Assembly (NCBI GenBank): GCA_029204045.2
Contig: CM055080.1
Span: 7,498,761-7,562,760, forward strand
Source of the DNA: Tillandsia leiboldiana
Lineage: Eukaryota; Streptophyta; Magnoliopsida; Poales; Bromeliaceae
Length of the DNA stretch: 64,000 bases
Direction: 5' to 3'
Shown here one piece after another: positions 34,580 through 45,251 of this stretch (position 1 is its first letter; each line of letters opens with the position of its first letter). Made by a program: the position numbers and the translations under genes. The notes under the pieces are model-generated. The model had not been told where the DNA came from, ran no database searches, and saw nothing but the letters and a program-made list of their open reading frames with translations.

Positions 34580-36400
34580 TGTAGTGGCCCAAATTCCCAT
34601 GCAGCGTTCTTCCGATGAATCCACTGTTAGCGCACCTAGCGTTGGTGTATCTGGCCCATGGTGCGTCAATGGGATGCCACAGATGGACCTGTGTGTTATT
34701 ATTAGCTGTGTAGGCCTTCGGCTGAGTTTGCCGAAATTTCGGAAAAGAATTAGGCCCAACAGAGGTCGGAAATGGATTCAGCACGGAAAAAACGCTTGAA
34801 AACGGCTATTTGCTTGTTTATTTCTGAGTCCGGATGCCCAAAAAACGGACTCCCGGAAGTTTTCAGTGGAAAATGGTGCATGGGAGGGGCCGTAGACCGC
34901 CGGGATGCCAAGTGGCGGCCTGTCATTGGCCGGTTCAGGATGCGCGGTCCACAGAGCTGCGCGGCGGGGTGCACAGACCCGGCGCATGGACACGTGGCAC
35001 CGCCTGATTGGCGGGCGCAAGGCGCGCGGTCTACCGGTGGTGAGCGCGGCGGTGCATGGACCAATGCGGGGCCACGTGGCAGCCTCCGGTTTGGTCGGTT
35101 GCATGCGGCGCGGTCCACTGAATTCCTGTTGAATGCGGTGGGACCGGGTGTAGGGGACGCGTGTCGCCCTCTGGTTCGCGGGCGCACCGTGCGCGGCGCA
35201 CGGAGTCGGGGTCGGTGCCTCGGGGCGCGTGCCCACGTCGGGGCCATGCGGCGCGCCCGGCGCGGCCGCCGACCGGTCAGCGGGTTCAACCGGGGTGGAC
35301 ACGTGTCGCCCGCTGATTGGCTGGGCGCCAACGCCTCACTGTGCGGGGGCGGGCCACGTGGCAGCCAAGCGGGTGGGCCGAACAGCTGTTTGCTGTTCGG
35401 CGGGCCACGTGGCGGCTCCTGGTGGATTCGGGCGTGAACAGTGTTGGGCCCGGCCCAACACTGTAGCCGCCCGAATGTTCCGGGCGCCCGAAATTTTTGG
35501 GCCCAAAGCCCATTGACTTGTTTTTCCGGGCTGTTTCGGGTGAGGCCTATAAAAAGGCCTCAAGGGGCCTCGTTTTGAAGCTTTTCCCGAAAGCTTTTCA
35601 CTTGGAGCCCTTCACCAAAGTTGTTTCTCTCCCTCTTGTGCATCTTTTGGCGGAAGCTCAGGATTTTTGGAGGCCGCGACGACGGCGACTTCTGCATCGG
35701 GGTGCGGAGCGACGATCTACTGTTGGAGGCCCATTTCCGTCGCAGTTTAGTCCGGGAGGTCTACCGGGCTACCCCGACATTATTTTTGGACGATTTCTGC
35801 GGTGACGGTTTCGTAAGAGGTAAATCTACATTTTCGTGTTGGACACTTTTTCTGGATCCGAGCTTTTCTTGGGGTTCTGGGTACATTTTTACCCCCTTTG
35901 CGACTGTTGGTTGATTTGGACAGCACCTACTTGTCGGATTTTATCTCCTCATCCGGACATCGGAATTCGACGTTTCAGGACTCTATCGACATCTACTCTT
36001 CGCGAGGATCGCCGTCATATTTTTATTGGAATTTTTGGAGGAAGTTTTTCAGGTGAAAATTTCGTGTTAGTGGGACTGTTCACCCACAGATTTTGGGAAT
36101 TGGAATTTGTGTGAATTAAAGTGTAATTTTGGTGTATGTTTGTACCCAGGAGTTTGTGAGCACTTCTACCGTGTTGTTGGCTTGGTGGGATTTGTGATTT
36201 GACAGTTGTGGGCTTTCTCAGCTGTGCCATTTTGGACAGTTAGCACTTTCAGGGTGTGACCTTGCTTCCAAGAACTCGGACTGTGTACTAATTCTAGGTG
36301 TGTAGGATCATGCATGTTAGAAATTGGAGTATTAGCATGTGAAAAACTGTATGTTGTATCTTGTAATCAGTTGGTTGAATCTTTGATCCGGCACTATGTT
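34580..36400 (+). repeat. Inner LTR copy cut off by the assembly gap
   Basis: It matches the first ~1.82 kb of the LTR at 26240 and 38333 but has scattered single-base indels that increase towards 36400. It stops at the N block. It is best explained as the low-quality end of the left contig. Confidence 0.85.
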
Positions 36401-36500
36401 NNNNNNNNNNNNNNNNNNNNNNNNNNNNNNNNNNNNNNNNNNNNNNNNNNNNNNNNNNNNNNNNNNNNNNNNNNNNNNNNNNNNNNNNNNNNNNNNNNNN
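36401..36500. other. Assembly gap (100 Ns)
   Basis: Exactly 100 Ns, the usual placeholder for a gap of unknown size. The sequence on its left (from 32750) is repeated on its right (from 36501). Confidence 1.
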
Positions 36501-38332
36501 TGTTCGCATTGACGTTGTGGCGGGCATTACTCTACGGTGAGCATGTGGATCTCCACCGGATCATAAGACTTAAAGTATCTGTTTTACGACTCAAAAGACT
36601 AACCTGAGCACAAACGCCGTGGTTGGAGTTCCTGCAAGGAAAAGTACGATGTGAGTATCCTCTATCATCCAGGCAGGCCAATTGGGAGCAGATGTTTGAG
36701 TCGGAGGTCAGTGCAGAGCTTGAGCATGTTGGTCCGCACATGCTCCCGTTGCTGGAGCAGTTGAGGGCGACTCCAGATTGAGGTTGTATCCCCGGGGTTC
36801 TGCTAGACTATGGTTCTAGGGCTTGCAGCCCGGACTCTCTTGTTGGACAGGATTAGGGGAGACGCAGAGTGGGACCCCCACTTGGAGAGGATTTAGATCA
36901 CAGATTCAGGGCAGATCTTATAAGGGGATTTTTAAGCAGTGGATAGCCTCGGGAGTACGGCGGTACAGGGACCGAGTGGGTGTGCCTTCGTATTTCAGAG
37001 ATCATAGACCTGATTTGGGTGACTCATATACACCTTATACCATTCATCCTGGTGGTACTAGGATGGTATAAGGACCTCCAAGGCACATTTTTGGTGGGCC
37101 GGAAATGAAGCGGGACGTTGGAAGATTTCGTGGTCACTGTATTACTTGCCAGCAAGTGAAAGCGAGCACCGGGTTTCCTGCTGGCAAGTTGCAAAGTCTT
37201 CCAATTCCCGAGTGGAAATGGGACCCATCACCATGGACTTTGTTACAAGGGCGTGCCGAGAGCGCAGAGTGGAGCCGACGCGATTTGGGTTATTTGTTGA
37301 TAGACTCACCAGTAGGCATTTTTCTTGCCTGTTCAGATGACTTGGTCACGGAGCGTCTGGCACAGTTGTATTTGGACGAGATAGTGAGGCTACACGGATA
37401 CCTGCGTCGATTTGTTTTCAGATCGGGATCCGGGTTTGTGTCACGATTCTGGGGGAGTTTACAGTCAGCTTTGGGGACCCAGCTCAGATTCACCCTGCAT
37501 TCCACCCACACAGACTTGGCCAGTCTGAGCGCACTATCAGACCCTTGAGGATATGCTGAGAGCGTGCGTTATGGATTTTGGAGGTGGGTGGTCCGACACT
37601 TATCTTTGTTGAGTTGCGTACAACAACAGCTATCAGCGAGCATCCAGATGGCTCCGTTGAGGCGTTGTATGGACCAAGTGTCGTTCACCCTTGTTGGAGT
37701 GACGGGTGAGAGGAAGCTTTGGGACCTGATCTTCTTTTGGAGGCTGAGGAGAAAGTCAGAGTTGTTCGGCGACACCTGAGGTAGCCCAGAGTCGTCAGAG
37801 GAGTTATGCAGATACTCGCGGCGAGACCTGGAGTTTCAGATTGGTGACCATGTATTCTTAACGGTCTCGCCTTCGAAAGGGGTCCGGAGATTTGAGTGCG
37901 TGGGAAGCTAGTCCCCGTTTTGTTGGACCCTTTGAGGTACCTTGAGAGGGTAGGCCCCTTGTGGCTTATAGAGTTGCTCTTCCTCACGTTTGGCCGGTGT
38001 ACACGATGTTTTTCATGTCTCAGCCCTGAGGAGATATGTCTTTGATCCGTCGCATGTGGTTGACTTCACCTCCCTTGGAGATCGGTGAGGACCTGGTTTA
38101 CGAGGAGCGGCCGTTGCGGATTCTTGCTCGTGAGGTGAGGGAATTGCGCAAACCGGACCATTCCGTATGTGAAGATCTTATGGAGCAATCACGATGAGCG
38201 AGAGGCTACTTGGGAGCTAGGAGACAGAGATGAGATCTGCTTACCCTTTTCTGTTCGAGACTACTGGTTGAGGTACGCCTGTTCTACCTTACTTTCGTTT
38301 CGAGGACGAAACTTCCTTTTAGTGGGGGAGGA
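36501..38332 (+). pseudogene. Duplicate pol 3' part (RNase H to chromodomain) with many indels
   Basis: It corresponds to 32750-34579: RNase H end, integrase, chromodomain and polypurine tract, in order and over nearly the same length (1832 versus 1830 nt). Dozens of single-base gains and losses break every frame, most densely near the gap. Its errors differ from those of the left copy. I infer it is the error-prone start of the right contig and not a second gene. Confidence 0.85.
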
Positions 38333-41300
38333 TGTAGTGGCCCAAGTTCCCATGCAGCGTTCTTCCGATGAATCCACTGTTAGAGCACCTAGCGTTGGTG
38401 TATCTGGCCCATGGTGCGTCAATGGGGATGCCACGATGGAACCTGTGTGTTATTATTAGCTGTGTAGGCCTTCGGCTGAGTTTGCCTGAAATTTCGGAAA
38501 AGAATTAGGCCAACAGAGGTCGGAAATGGATTCAGCACACGGAGAAACAAACGCTTGAAAACGGCTATTTGCTTGTTTATTTCTGAGTCCGGATGCCCAA
38601 AAACGGACTCCCGGAAGTTTTCAGTGGAAAATGGTGCATGGGAGGGCCCGTAGACCTCCGGGATGCCACGTGGCGGCCTGTCCATGGCCGGTTCAGGATG
38701 CGCGGTCCACAGAGCTGCGCGGCGGGGTGCACACAGACCCGGCGCATGGACACGTGGCACCGCCTGATTGGCGGGCGCAAGGCGCGCGGTCTCACCTGGG
38801 TGGAGCGCGGCGGTGCATGGACCAATGCGGGGCCACGTGGCAGCCTCCGGTTGGTCGGTGCATGCGGCGCGGTCCACTGAATTCCTGTGAATGCGTGGAC
38901 GGTGTGTAGGGACCGCGTGTCGCCTCTGGTTCGCTGTGCGCACCGTGCGCGGCGCACGGAGTCGGGGTCGGTGCCTCGGGCGCGCTGCCCACGTCGGGGC
39001 CATGCGGCGCGCCCGGCGCGGCCGCCGACCGGTCAGCGGGTCAACCGGGGTGGACACGTGTCGCCCGCTGATTGGCGGGCGCCAACCGCCTCACTGTGCG
39101 GGGGCGGGCCACGTGGCAGCCAGCGGGTTGGGCCGAACAGCTGTTTGCTGTTCGGCGGGCCACGTGGCGGCTCCTGGTGGATTCGGGCGTGAACAGTGTT
39201 GGGCCCGGCCCAACACTGTAGCCGCCCGAATGTTCCGGGCGCCCGAAATTTTGGGCCCAAAGCCCATTGACTTGTTTTTCCGGGCTGTTTCGGGTGAGGC
39301 CTATAAAAAGGCCTCAAGGGGCCTCGTTTTGAAGCTTTTCCCCGAAAGCTTTTCACTTGGAGCCCTTCACCAAAGTTGTTTCTCTCCCTCTTGTGCATCT
39401 TTTGGCGGAAGCTCAGGATTTTTGGAGGCCGCGACGACGGCGACTTCTGCATCGGGGTGCGGAGCGACGATCTACTGTTGGAGGCCCATTTCCGTCGCAG
39501 TTTAGTCCGGGAGGTCTACCGGGCTACCCCGACATTATTTTTGGACGATTTCTGCGGTGACGGTTTCGTAAGAGGTAAATCTACATTTTTCGTGTTGGAC
39601 ACTTTTTCTAGATCCGAGCTTTTCTTGGGGTTCTGGGTACATTTTTAACCCCCTTTGCGACTGTTGGTTGATTTGGACAGCACCTACTTGTCGGATTTTT
39701 ATCTCCTCATCCGGACATCGGAATTCGACGTTTCAGGACTCTATCGACATCTACTCTTCGCGAGGATCGCCGTCATATTTTTTATTGGAATTTTTGGAGG
39801 AAGTTTTTCAGGTGAAAATTTCGTGTTAGTGGGACTGTTCACCACAGATTTGGGGAATGTGGAATTTGTGTGAATTAAAGTGTAATTTTGGTGTATGTTT
39901 GTACCCAGGAGTTTGTGAGCACCTCTACCGTGATGTTGGCTTGGTGGGATTTGTGATTTGACAGTTGTGGGCTTTCTCAGCTGTGCCATTTTGGACAGTT
40001 AGCACTTTCAGGTGGGTGACCTTGCTTCCAAGAACTCAGGACTGTGTACTAATTCTAGGTGTGTAGGATCATGCATGTTAGAAATTGGAGTATTAGCATG
40101 TGAAAAACTGTATGTTGTATCTTGTATATCAGTTGTTGAATCTTTTGATTCCGGCACTATGTTAAGTAATGAAATCTTGGAATTTGACCTAGCACCCCTG
40201 TCATATGTATCATGTTCAGCCAGTCTGTAGAAAAACTCCAACTTGGGCTAGGTTTTTATTGCTCTAGACATTCCACATCACGATACTTTATTTCACCTTG
40301 GACTTAGCTTTTCCTCGCCCAAGTTGTGGGCCGAGAGGTCGGTCGGTTGTGGGATGCATTTGCACTCGTGTCTGGGGACCGAGTGGAGTTGATAGCAGTC
40401 TGTAGATTTGATTTCTTTGGGAGAGTGATAGTGATGGTAGATCTGGGTTCTTGGAAACTGTCAGAGAGACAGTGGGTTTCAGCTGTGTAGATTCCAGCTA
40501 GTGTGTGAGACAGTGATTTGTTTGGTAGTCGATCTTATTGATCGAAGATTGGATCATAGCCTGCATGAGCCACATTTGAGCTTTACAGTGATACTATACA
40601 GTGATACTTATGGGTTACTTTGACTCGAGCGGGTCGCTCCCCTCGAGGGCCACTCCGGAGTAGGCGAGACCGGGTTGTGTACCGGTGTGAGTTTGAGATG
40701 TTCCTTAGCGACTTGTCGTCGCGGTGGTCCCTCTGGCTGTGCTTTCGTTGGCAGCCACGGACGCCCTACGTAAGTCCGCTCCTCCGGGACGTAACGGCAG
40801 TAGGTTGGCGCAGGTTTGACTGGACCCGTTGTGGCAGTCAGTTTTGATTGGGTGATCAGGGATGAGAGTTAGTTGTGGCATTATGTTCTTTCTGTTCCAC
40901 TGTTGAGCATCTAGATAGAGGCATAGTAGCTGTAGAGTTACCTTTCCTAGCTCTCCTTATAGCACTGCATATGTTACTTTTGCCTCTGGTAGACTTAGTG
41001 GGCAGACCGTCGGGCTTGTTGGCGGCACCCACTGAGAACTACTGTGGGATGTAGTTCTCACACCCGTCGTGGTGTTTTCTCCCCAGGGACTTCTGCTCCA
41101 GTTCCTGCAGCTCCTGTTGCTGATCCAGCTCCTTCTGACCGAGGTAAGGGCGTCGCGAGATAGATCCCCTCCTGTCGTCTTCTGTGTGTGAGTAGATGTA
41201 CCCCAGTTCCATTTTGGTGTGTGTTATGTCGAGTGACTTTTGTAGTGAGGTTTTGAGTTGTACCTTCCTTTCCTGCTTTTATGAGAGACTCCTGTATTCT

Positions 41301-41494
41301 GGTGAGGATGGTCTGTATATTTAAAAGTTGTAGTCTTATTTTATGTATTTCCTTCCAGCTTTTCTCTTTCAGCTCTGATATCTGCTAGTGTAGATGTTTC
41401 TTTGCAGGTTAGTCGCTACGCCTATACGGGGCTTCCCGTACGGGCGGCGGATCTGTTGGCGAGCCGGGGCGCAGTATCGCCCCGGGGCGTGACA
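38333..41494 (+). repeat. Inner element 3' LTR (3162 bp)
   Basis: Complete LTR ending GTGACA, then the target duplication CAATC. Indels relative to the 5' LTR are common in the first ~600 bp and rare afterwards. From about 40000 on it appears identical to 27900-29389 by eye. Confidence 0.92.
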
Positions 41495-41678
41495 CAATCA
41501 CCTTTAGAGAAATAACATGCGAGGTCACTCACCCCAATCCTCAGGGGGAGGTACACCCTCAGACAAGACTCTCGCTAAGGTCACGACTCACACGACAGTC
41601 TTCCCACTGTCCAACCAAAAGCCTAGGGTCTCTAAGTCCCCAACGACCTATATTCCTAGGCTCTGATACCACCTAATC
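41495..41678 (-). other. Outer element leader and primer-binding site
   Basis: Reading minus strand from the LTR edge, TGGTATCAGAG (41661-41671) is the tRNA-iMet primer site. It is followed by CCTAGG and a leader closely resembling the inner element's leader at 29411-29540, including TTAGCGAGAGTC. The inner element inserted at the left end of this stretch. Confidence 0.85.
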
Positions 41679-42116
41679 TGTCACGCCCCGGGGTCGAACT
41701 GCGACCCGGGCTCGCCAACAGATCCGCCGTCTGTACGGAAACTGCCGTACAGACGAAGTGTCTAACCTGCAAAAGAGATCTATAGCTAACAAGTATCAGA
41801 GCTGAAAGGAAGCTGAAACACTAAGCGGTGAAAAGTCCAAGTACACCAGTCCACTAGCACCCACAACATAAGTACAAAAGTGGAAACTAAAAAGTACAAG
41901 TGACACTAACACCGACACCACCGACTCGGGTAGGAGCAAGCCAGCCACGCCCTTACCTCGGTCAGAAAGCTCCGAACGAGCCACACCTGGAACGGTCGCC
42001 TCAGGAACACCTGTCATCACAGCGGGTGTGAGATCTACTGCAACAGTCAGATCTCAGTGGGTACCAAAGCTAAACCCACGGTACACCCACTCAGTCTGCT
42101 GGAGACAAAAACACAA

Positions 42117-42148
<32 letters not shown>

Positions 42149-42393
42149 CTGGAAATGAATCTATCGCTACATGTCTCAATGCAATGCTGGAAGTAAGTTC
42201 TCAGTCTCTCTCGCGGGAGGCCTGGAAACTACGAACGTCTGCGCCCCCACAGCCCTTATTAAACAAGAACATGCTGTAGGCTTAGGCGCCCATAGTTTCC
42301 GCCCCCGCACTGGGACTGCTAGAACTCTACAAGACACTAGAAGGCCACCTCAATCCCTTCTAGTAACCACCTGGTGACTCGGCCAGGGCATAA

Positions 42394-42718
42394 CTATCTA
42401 TCTGGTAACTCAGCCAGTGATATCTACACATCTGGTAACTCAGCCAGTGATTTATACCCATCTGGTAACTCTGCCAGTGGTATCTACTCATCTGGTAACT
42501 CAGCCAGTGATTTATACCCATCTGGTAACTCCGCCAGTGGTATCTACTCATCTGGTAACTCAGCCAGTGATTTATACCCATCTGGTAACTCCGCCAGTGG
42601 TATCTACTCATCTGGTAACTCAGCCAGTGATTTACTCCCATCTGATAGCTCTGCCAGTGGTATCTACTCATCTGGTAACTCAGCCAGTGATTTATACCCA
42701 TCTGGTAACTCTGCCAGT
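42394..42718. repeat. 30-bp tandem array in outer 5' LTR
   Basis: Same alternating units as at 20686-21010, with single-base differences such as GATAGC for GGTAGC near 42645. Confidence 0.9.
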
Positions 42719-43242
42719 ACAACTCGTATACTCTAACGATGCGACTAACACTCGTGTCCAAGTCGGAAACGACAACCCTCGACTTGCACGACTGTTCCGC
42801 AAAAACCTGATAATAAGGATACGATACCTTTGCATTCGGAAGCGTAAAGGGCATTCCGTAGTTCATTGGGAGAAACCAACCCACCTGCGATCAATCCGCG
42901 AAAACTGTGCGCCAAACGGAGGTCCCGATGCGATCCCGCAGCTCCACGCGGCAAAACACGCGCCACCGGCCACGTGAGAAGCTAACACTATGCCACAACT
43001 GCGAGATAAGAAGAGGAACCGGGGTCAGAAAAACATGCGGCTAAGACCGCGCTCACAAAGGCGAAAGAAACCCATCCGGCGACGAGAAACGCCGCGCGTT
43101 GCGCGGAAAACCCATCGCGCACACACGTCGCGGCGCGTCGCCGAGTCGCAGCCTGCGCGGCCAATGCGGCGCAGCTGCACGGCCCCCAAAACCCAGCCGC
43201 ACGGCGCTGGACCAGCCGCCCGCGCGGCGCCCAGCAAGCCCG

Positions 43243-44210
43243 TGCGGCACAAGGCCGCCCGCGCGGGGCCCCTGCAGGGCCGCGCGCCCACGGGCGCGGC
43301 ATGCAGGCCCGCGCGGCACAAGGCCGCCCGCGCGGGGCCCCTGCAGCGCCGCGCGCCCAAGGGCGCGGCCTGCAGGCCCGCGCGGCACAGGGCCGCCCGC
43401 GCGGGGCCCCTGCAGCGCCGCGCGCCCACGGGCGCGGCCTGCAGGCCCGCGCGGCACAGGGCCGCCCGCGCGGGGCCCCTGCAGCGCCGCGCGCCCACGG
43501 GCGCGGCCTGCAGGCCCGCGCGGCACAGGGCTGCCCGCGCGGGGCCCCTGCAGCGCCGCGCGCCAAGGGCGCGGCCTGCAGGCTCGCGCGGCACAGGGCC
43601 GCCCGCGCGGGGCCCCTGCAGGGCCGCGCGCCCACGGGCGCGGCCTGCAGGCCCGCGCGGCACAGGGCCGCCCGCGCGGGGCCCCTGCAGGGCCGCGCGC
43701 CCACGGGCGCGGCCTGCAGGCCCGCGCGGCACAGGGCCGCCCGCGCGGGGCCCCTGCAGGGCCGCGCGCCCACGGGCGCGGCCTGCAGGCCCGCGCGGCA
43801 CACGGCCGCCCGCGCGGGGCCCCTGCAGGGCCGCGCGCCTACGGGCGCGGCCTGCAGGCCCGCGCGGCACACGGCCGCCCGCGCGGCACCTTGCAGTGCC
43901 GCGCGCACAGCGCGCGGCCTGCAAGGTCGCGCGGCACAGGGGATGCCCGCGCGGCACCCCTGCAGTGCCGCGCGCCCAGCGCGCGGCCTGCAGGGCCGCG
44001 CGGCCCCAAGGCCGCCCGCGCGGCACCTTGCAGTGCCGCGCGCCCCGCGCGGCCTGTAAGGCCGTGCGGCACAGGGGCCGCCCGCGCGGCACCCCAGCAG
44101 GGTCGCGCGCCCCGCGCGGCCTGCCAGGCCGCGCGGCACAGGGGCTGCCCGCGCGGCACCCCTGCAGTGCCGCGCGCCCAGCGCGCGGCCTGCAGGGCCG
44201 CGCAGCCCCA
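43243..44210. repeat. GC-rich 69-bp tandem array in outer 5' LTR
   Basis: Counterpart of 21535-22500. One unit near 43562 has lost a base, which shifts the artefactual open frames relative to the other LTR. Confidence 0.95.
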
Positions 44211-44629
44211 AGGCAGCCCGGCGCGCAGCGCGCAAGCGCCCCTGCGCACGGCCGCCGCCCCCCAATCACGCGCCGCCGAAAACGCGCGCGCGCGACTCGC
44301 GCAGCCTCGCCACAACCCGGACGACAAATCCGCAAGGCTCCGCCCACGGGGAGAAGAAAAGAGAGAAAAGAATAAAATAAAATAAATCCAACCTCTTCGC
44401 GGCACGCCGGTCCTCGCTCGGCTCCATGTCCACGCTCGGAGAAGAAAACGCCCAAGAGTTGCTTCTTCCAAAGCCTTCCTCTTCTTCTTCTTCTTCTTCC
44501 CTTTCCTCTCTTTTCCTTTTCTTTCTTTCTTTCTCTTTTCCTTTGCTACAGAGGTGGAGGGGAGGGGTTTTATAAAGCAAAAGCTTTAAATAAAATTAAT
44601 TAACTTAATTAACTTAATTCCAAAAACCC

Positions 44630-45020
44630 AACTCCAACTCACTTTTTGCCCTCGGGCCCTCCGCCGCTGCCCGGAACCTCCCGAGCTCCGCTGTAATTCC
44701 AAAGTACACGCGCTCACAGCTTTTTCTCTTCAAAAAGCTCAACCGTTGAGTCGGGGTGCTCAATTCAAATACCGGCTCCAAAATTGCCAGTTCCGACTCA
44801 CTTTTTGCCTCCGGGTCTTCCGCGTCAGTCCGGAACCTCCCGAACCTCGCTGTAAATCAAAAGTACGCGTGTCCACAGCTTTTTCTCCTCAAAAAGCTCA
44901 ACCGTTGAGTCGGGGTGCTCAAATCAAATACCGGCTCCAAAATTGCCAGTTCCGACTCACTTTTTGCCTCCGGGTCTTCCGCGTCAGTCCGGAACCTCCC
45001 GAACCTCGCTGTAAACTGAA
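44630..45020. repeat. ~159-bp U3 repeat, three copies
   Basis: Each copy contains CCAACTCAC or CCGACTCAC, CACTTTTTGCC, GGAACCTCCCGA, an AAAAAGCTCAACCGTTGAGT dyad region and ACCGGCTCCAAAATTGCCAG; the last copy is partial. In the other LTR only one survives (about 22920-22995). Confidence 0.85.
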
Positions 45021-45251
45021 AATACACCTGCTCCAAGTGTTTCCCAATTTTTCTGCAACCCATAGCGGTGTCGGCGCTTCCCGTACCAGTCACCTAACGC
45101 GTACAAAGCCCGAAACAAGCAGAGGCTTCCGCGGGGATCCAAATCAACCCGAACTCCTCTGTAAACACAAATGGGACACATCCAAGGCAAACTCCTCCGC
45201 ACCACACCATCCCGCAAGGTCGGTGCGTCGTCCAAATCCCGGTGTTCTACA

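Larger units (their letters stand above)
26240..41494 (+). mobile_element. Inner Ty3/gypsy LTR retrotransposon, chromovirus of Tekay/Del type
   Basis: The full element is bounded by TGTAGTGG at 26240 and GTGACA at 41494, with target duplication CAATC at 26235-26239 and 41495-41499. Order: 5' LTR (26240-29389), primer-binding site (29398-29410), gag-pol (29688-34518), polypurine tract and LTR. The assembled span of 15.3 kb is about 3.7 kb too long for this layout. The extra DNA (about 34580-38332 including 100 Ns) repeats pol and LTR and is probably an assembly artefact. Domain order (RT, RNase H, integrase, chromodomain) and the long LTRs fit the Tekay/Del lineage. Confidence 0.93.
19971..45251 (-). 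mobile_element. Outer LTR retrotransposon, large non-autonomous type with gag relic
   Basis: LTRs lie at 19971-23226 and 41679-45251, target duplication ACTGC. On the minus strand the primer-binding site TGGTATCAGAG (41661-41671) follows the right LTR by 7 nt. A polypurine tract (AAGGGGGGGAGAG, 23227-23239) abuts the left LTR, so the element runs right to left. Without the nested element (26240-41499) the interior is only about 3.2 kb. That interior has a decayed gag (about 25440-26060) and no recognisable protease, RT, RNase H or integrase. It would have to be mobilised in trans. Confidence 0.9.
41679..45251 (-). repeat. Outer element 5' LTR (3573 bp)
   Basis: It has the same layout as 19971-23226, including the 30-bp array (42394-42718) and GC-rich 69-bp array (about 43243-44210). 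Only scattered substitutions and one indel in the array distinguish the two. Its U3 (about 44630-45020) has three copies of a ~159-bp repeat where the other LTR has one, which accounts for the 317-bp difference. Confidence 0.92.

Noticed and set aside
36501..38170. A second, independent retrotransposon pol gene
   Set aside because: Its length, order and position relative to the gap match a redundant contig end; the frames are broken by random-looking indels.
42988..44471. Same long frames in the right-hand LTR
   Set aside because: Same repeat artefact. A 1-nt loss near 43562 switches frames without consequence, which argues against coding.
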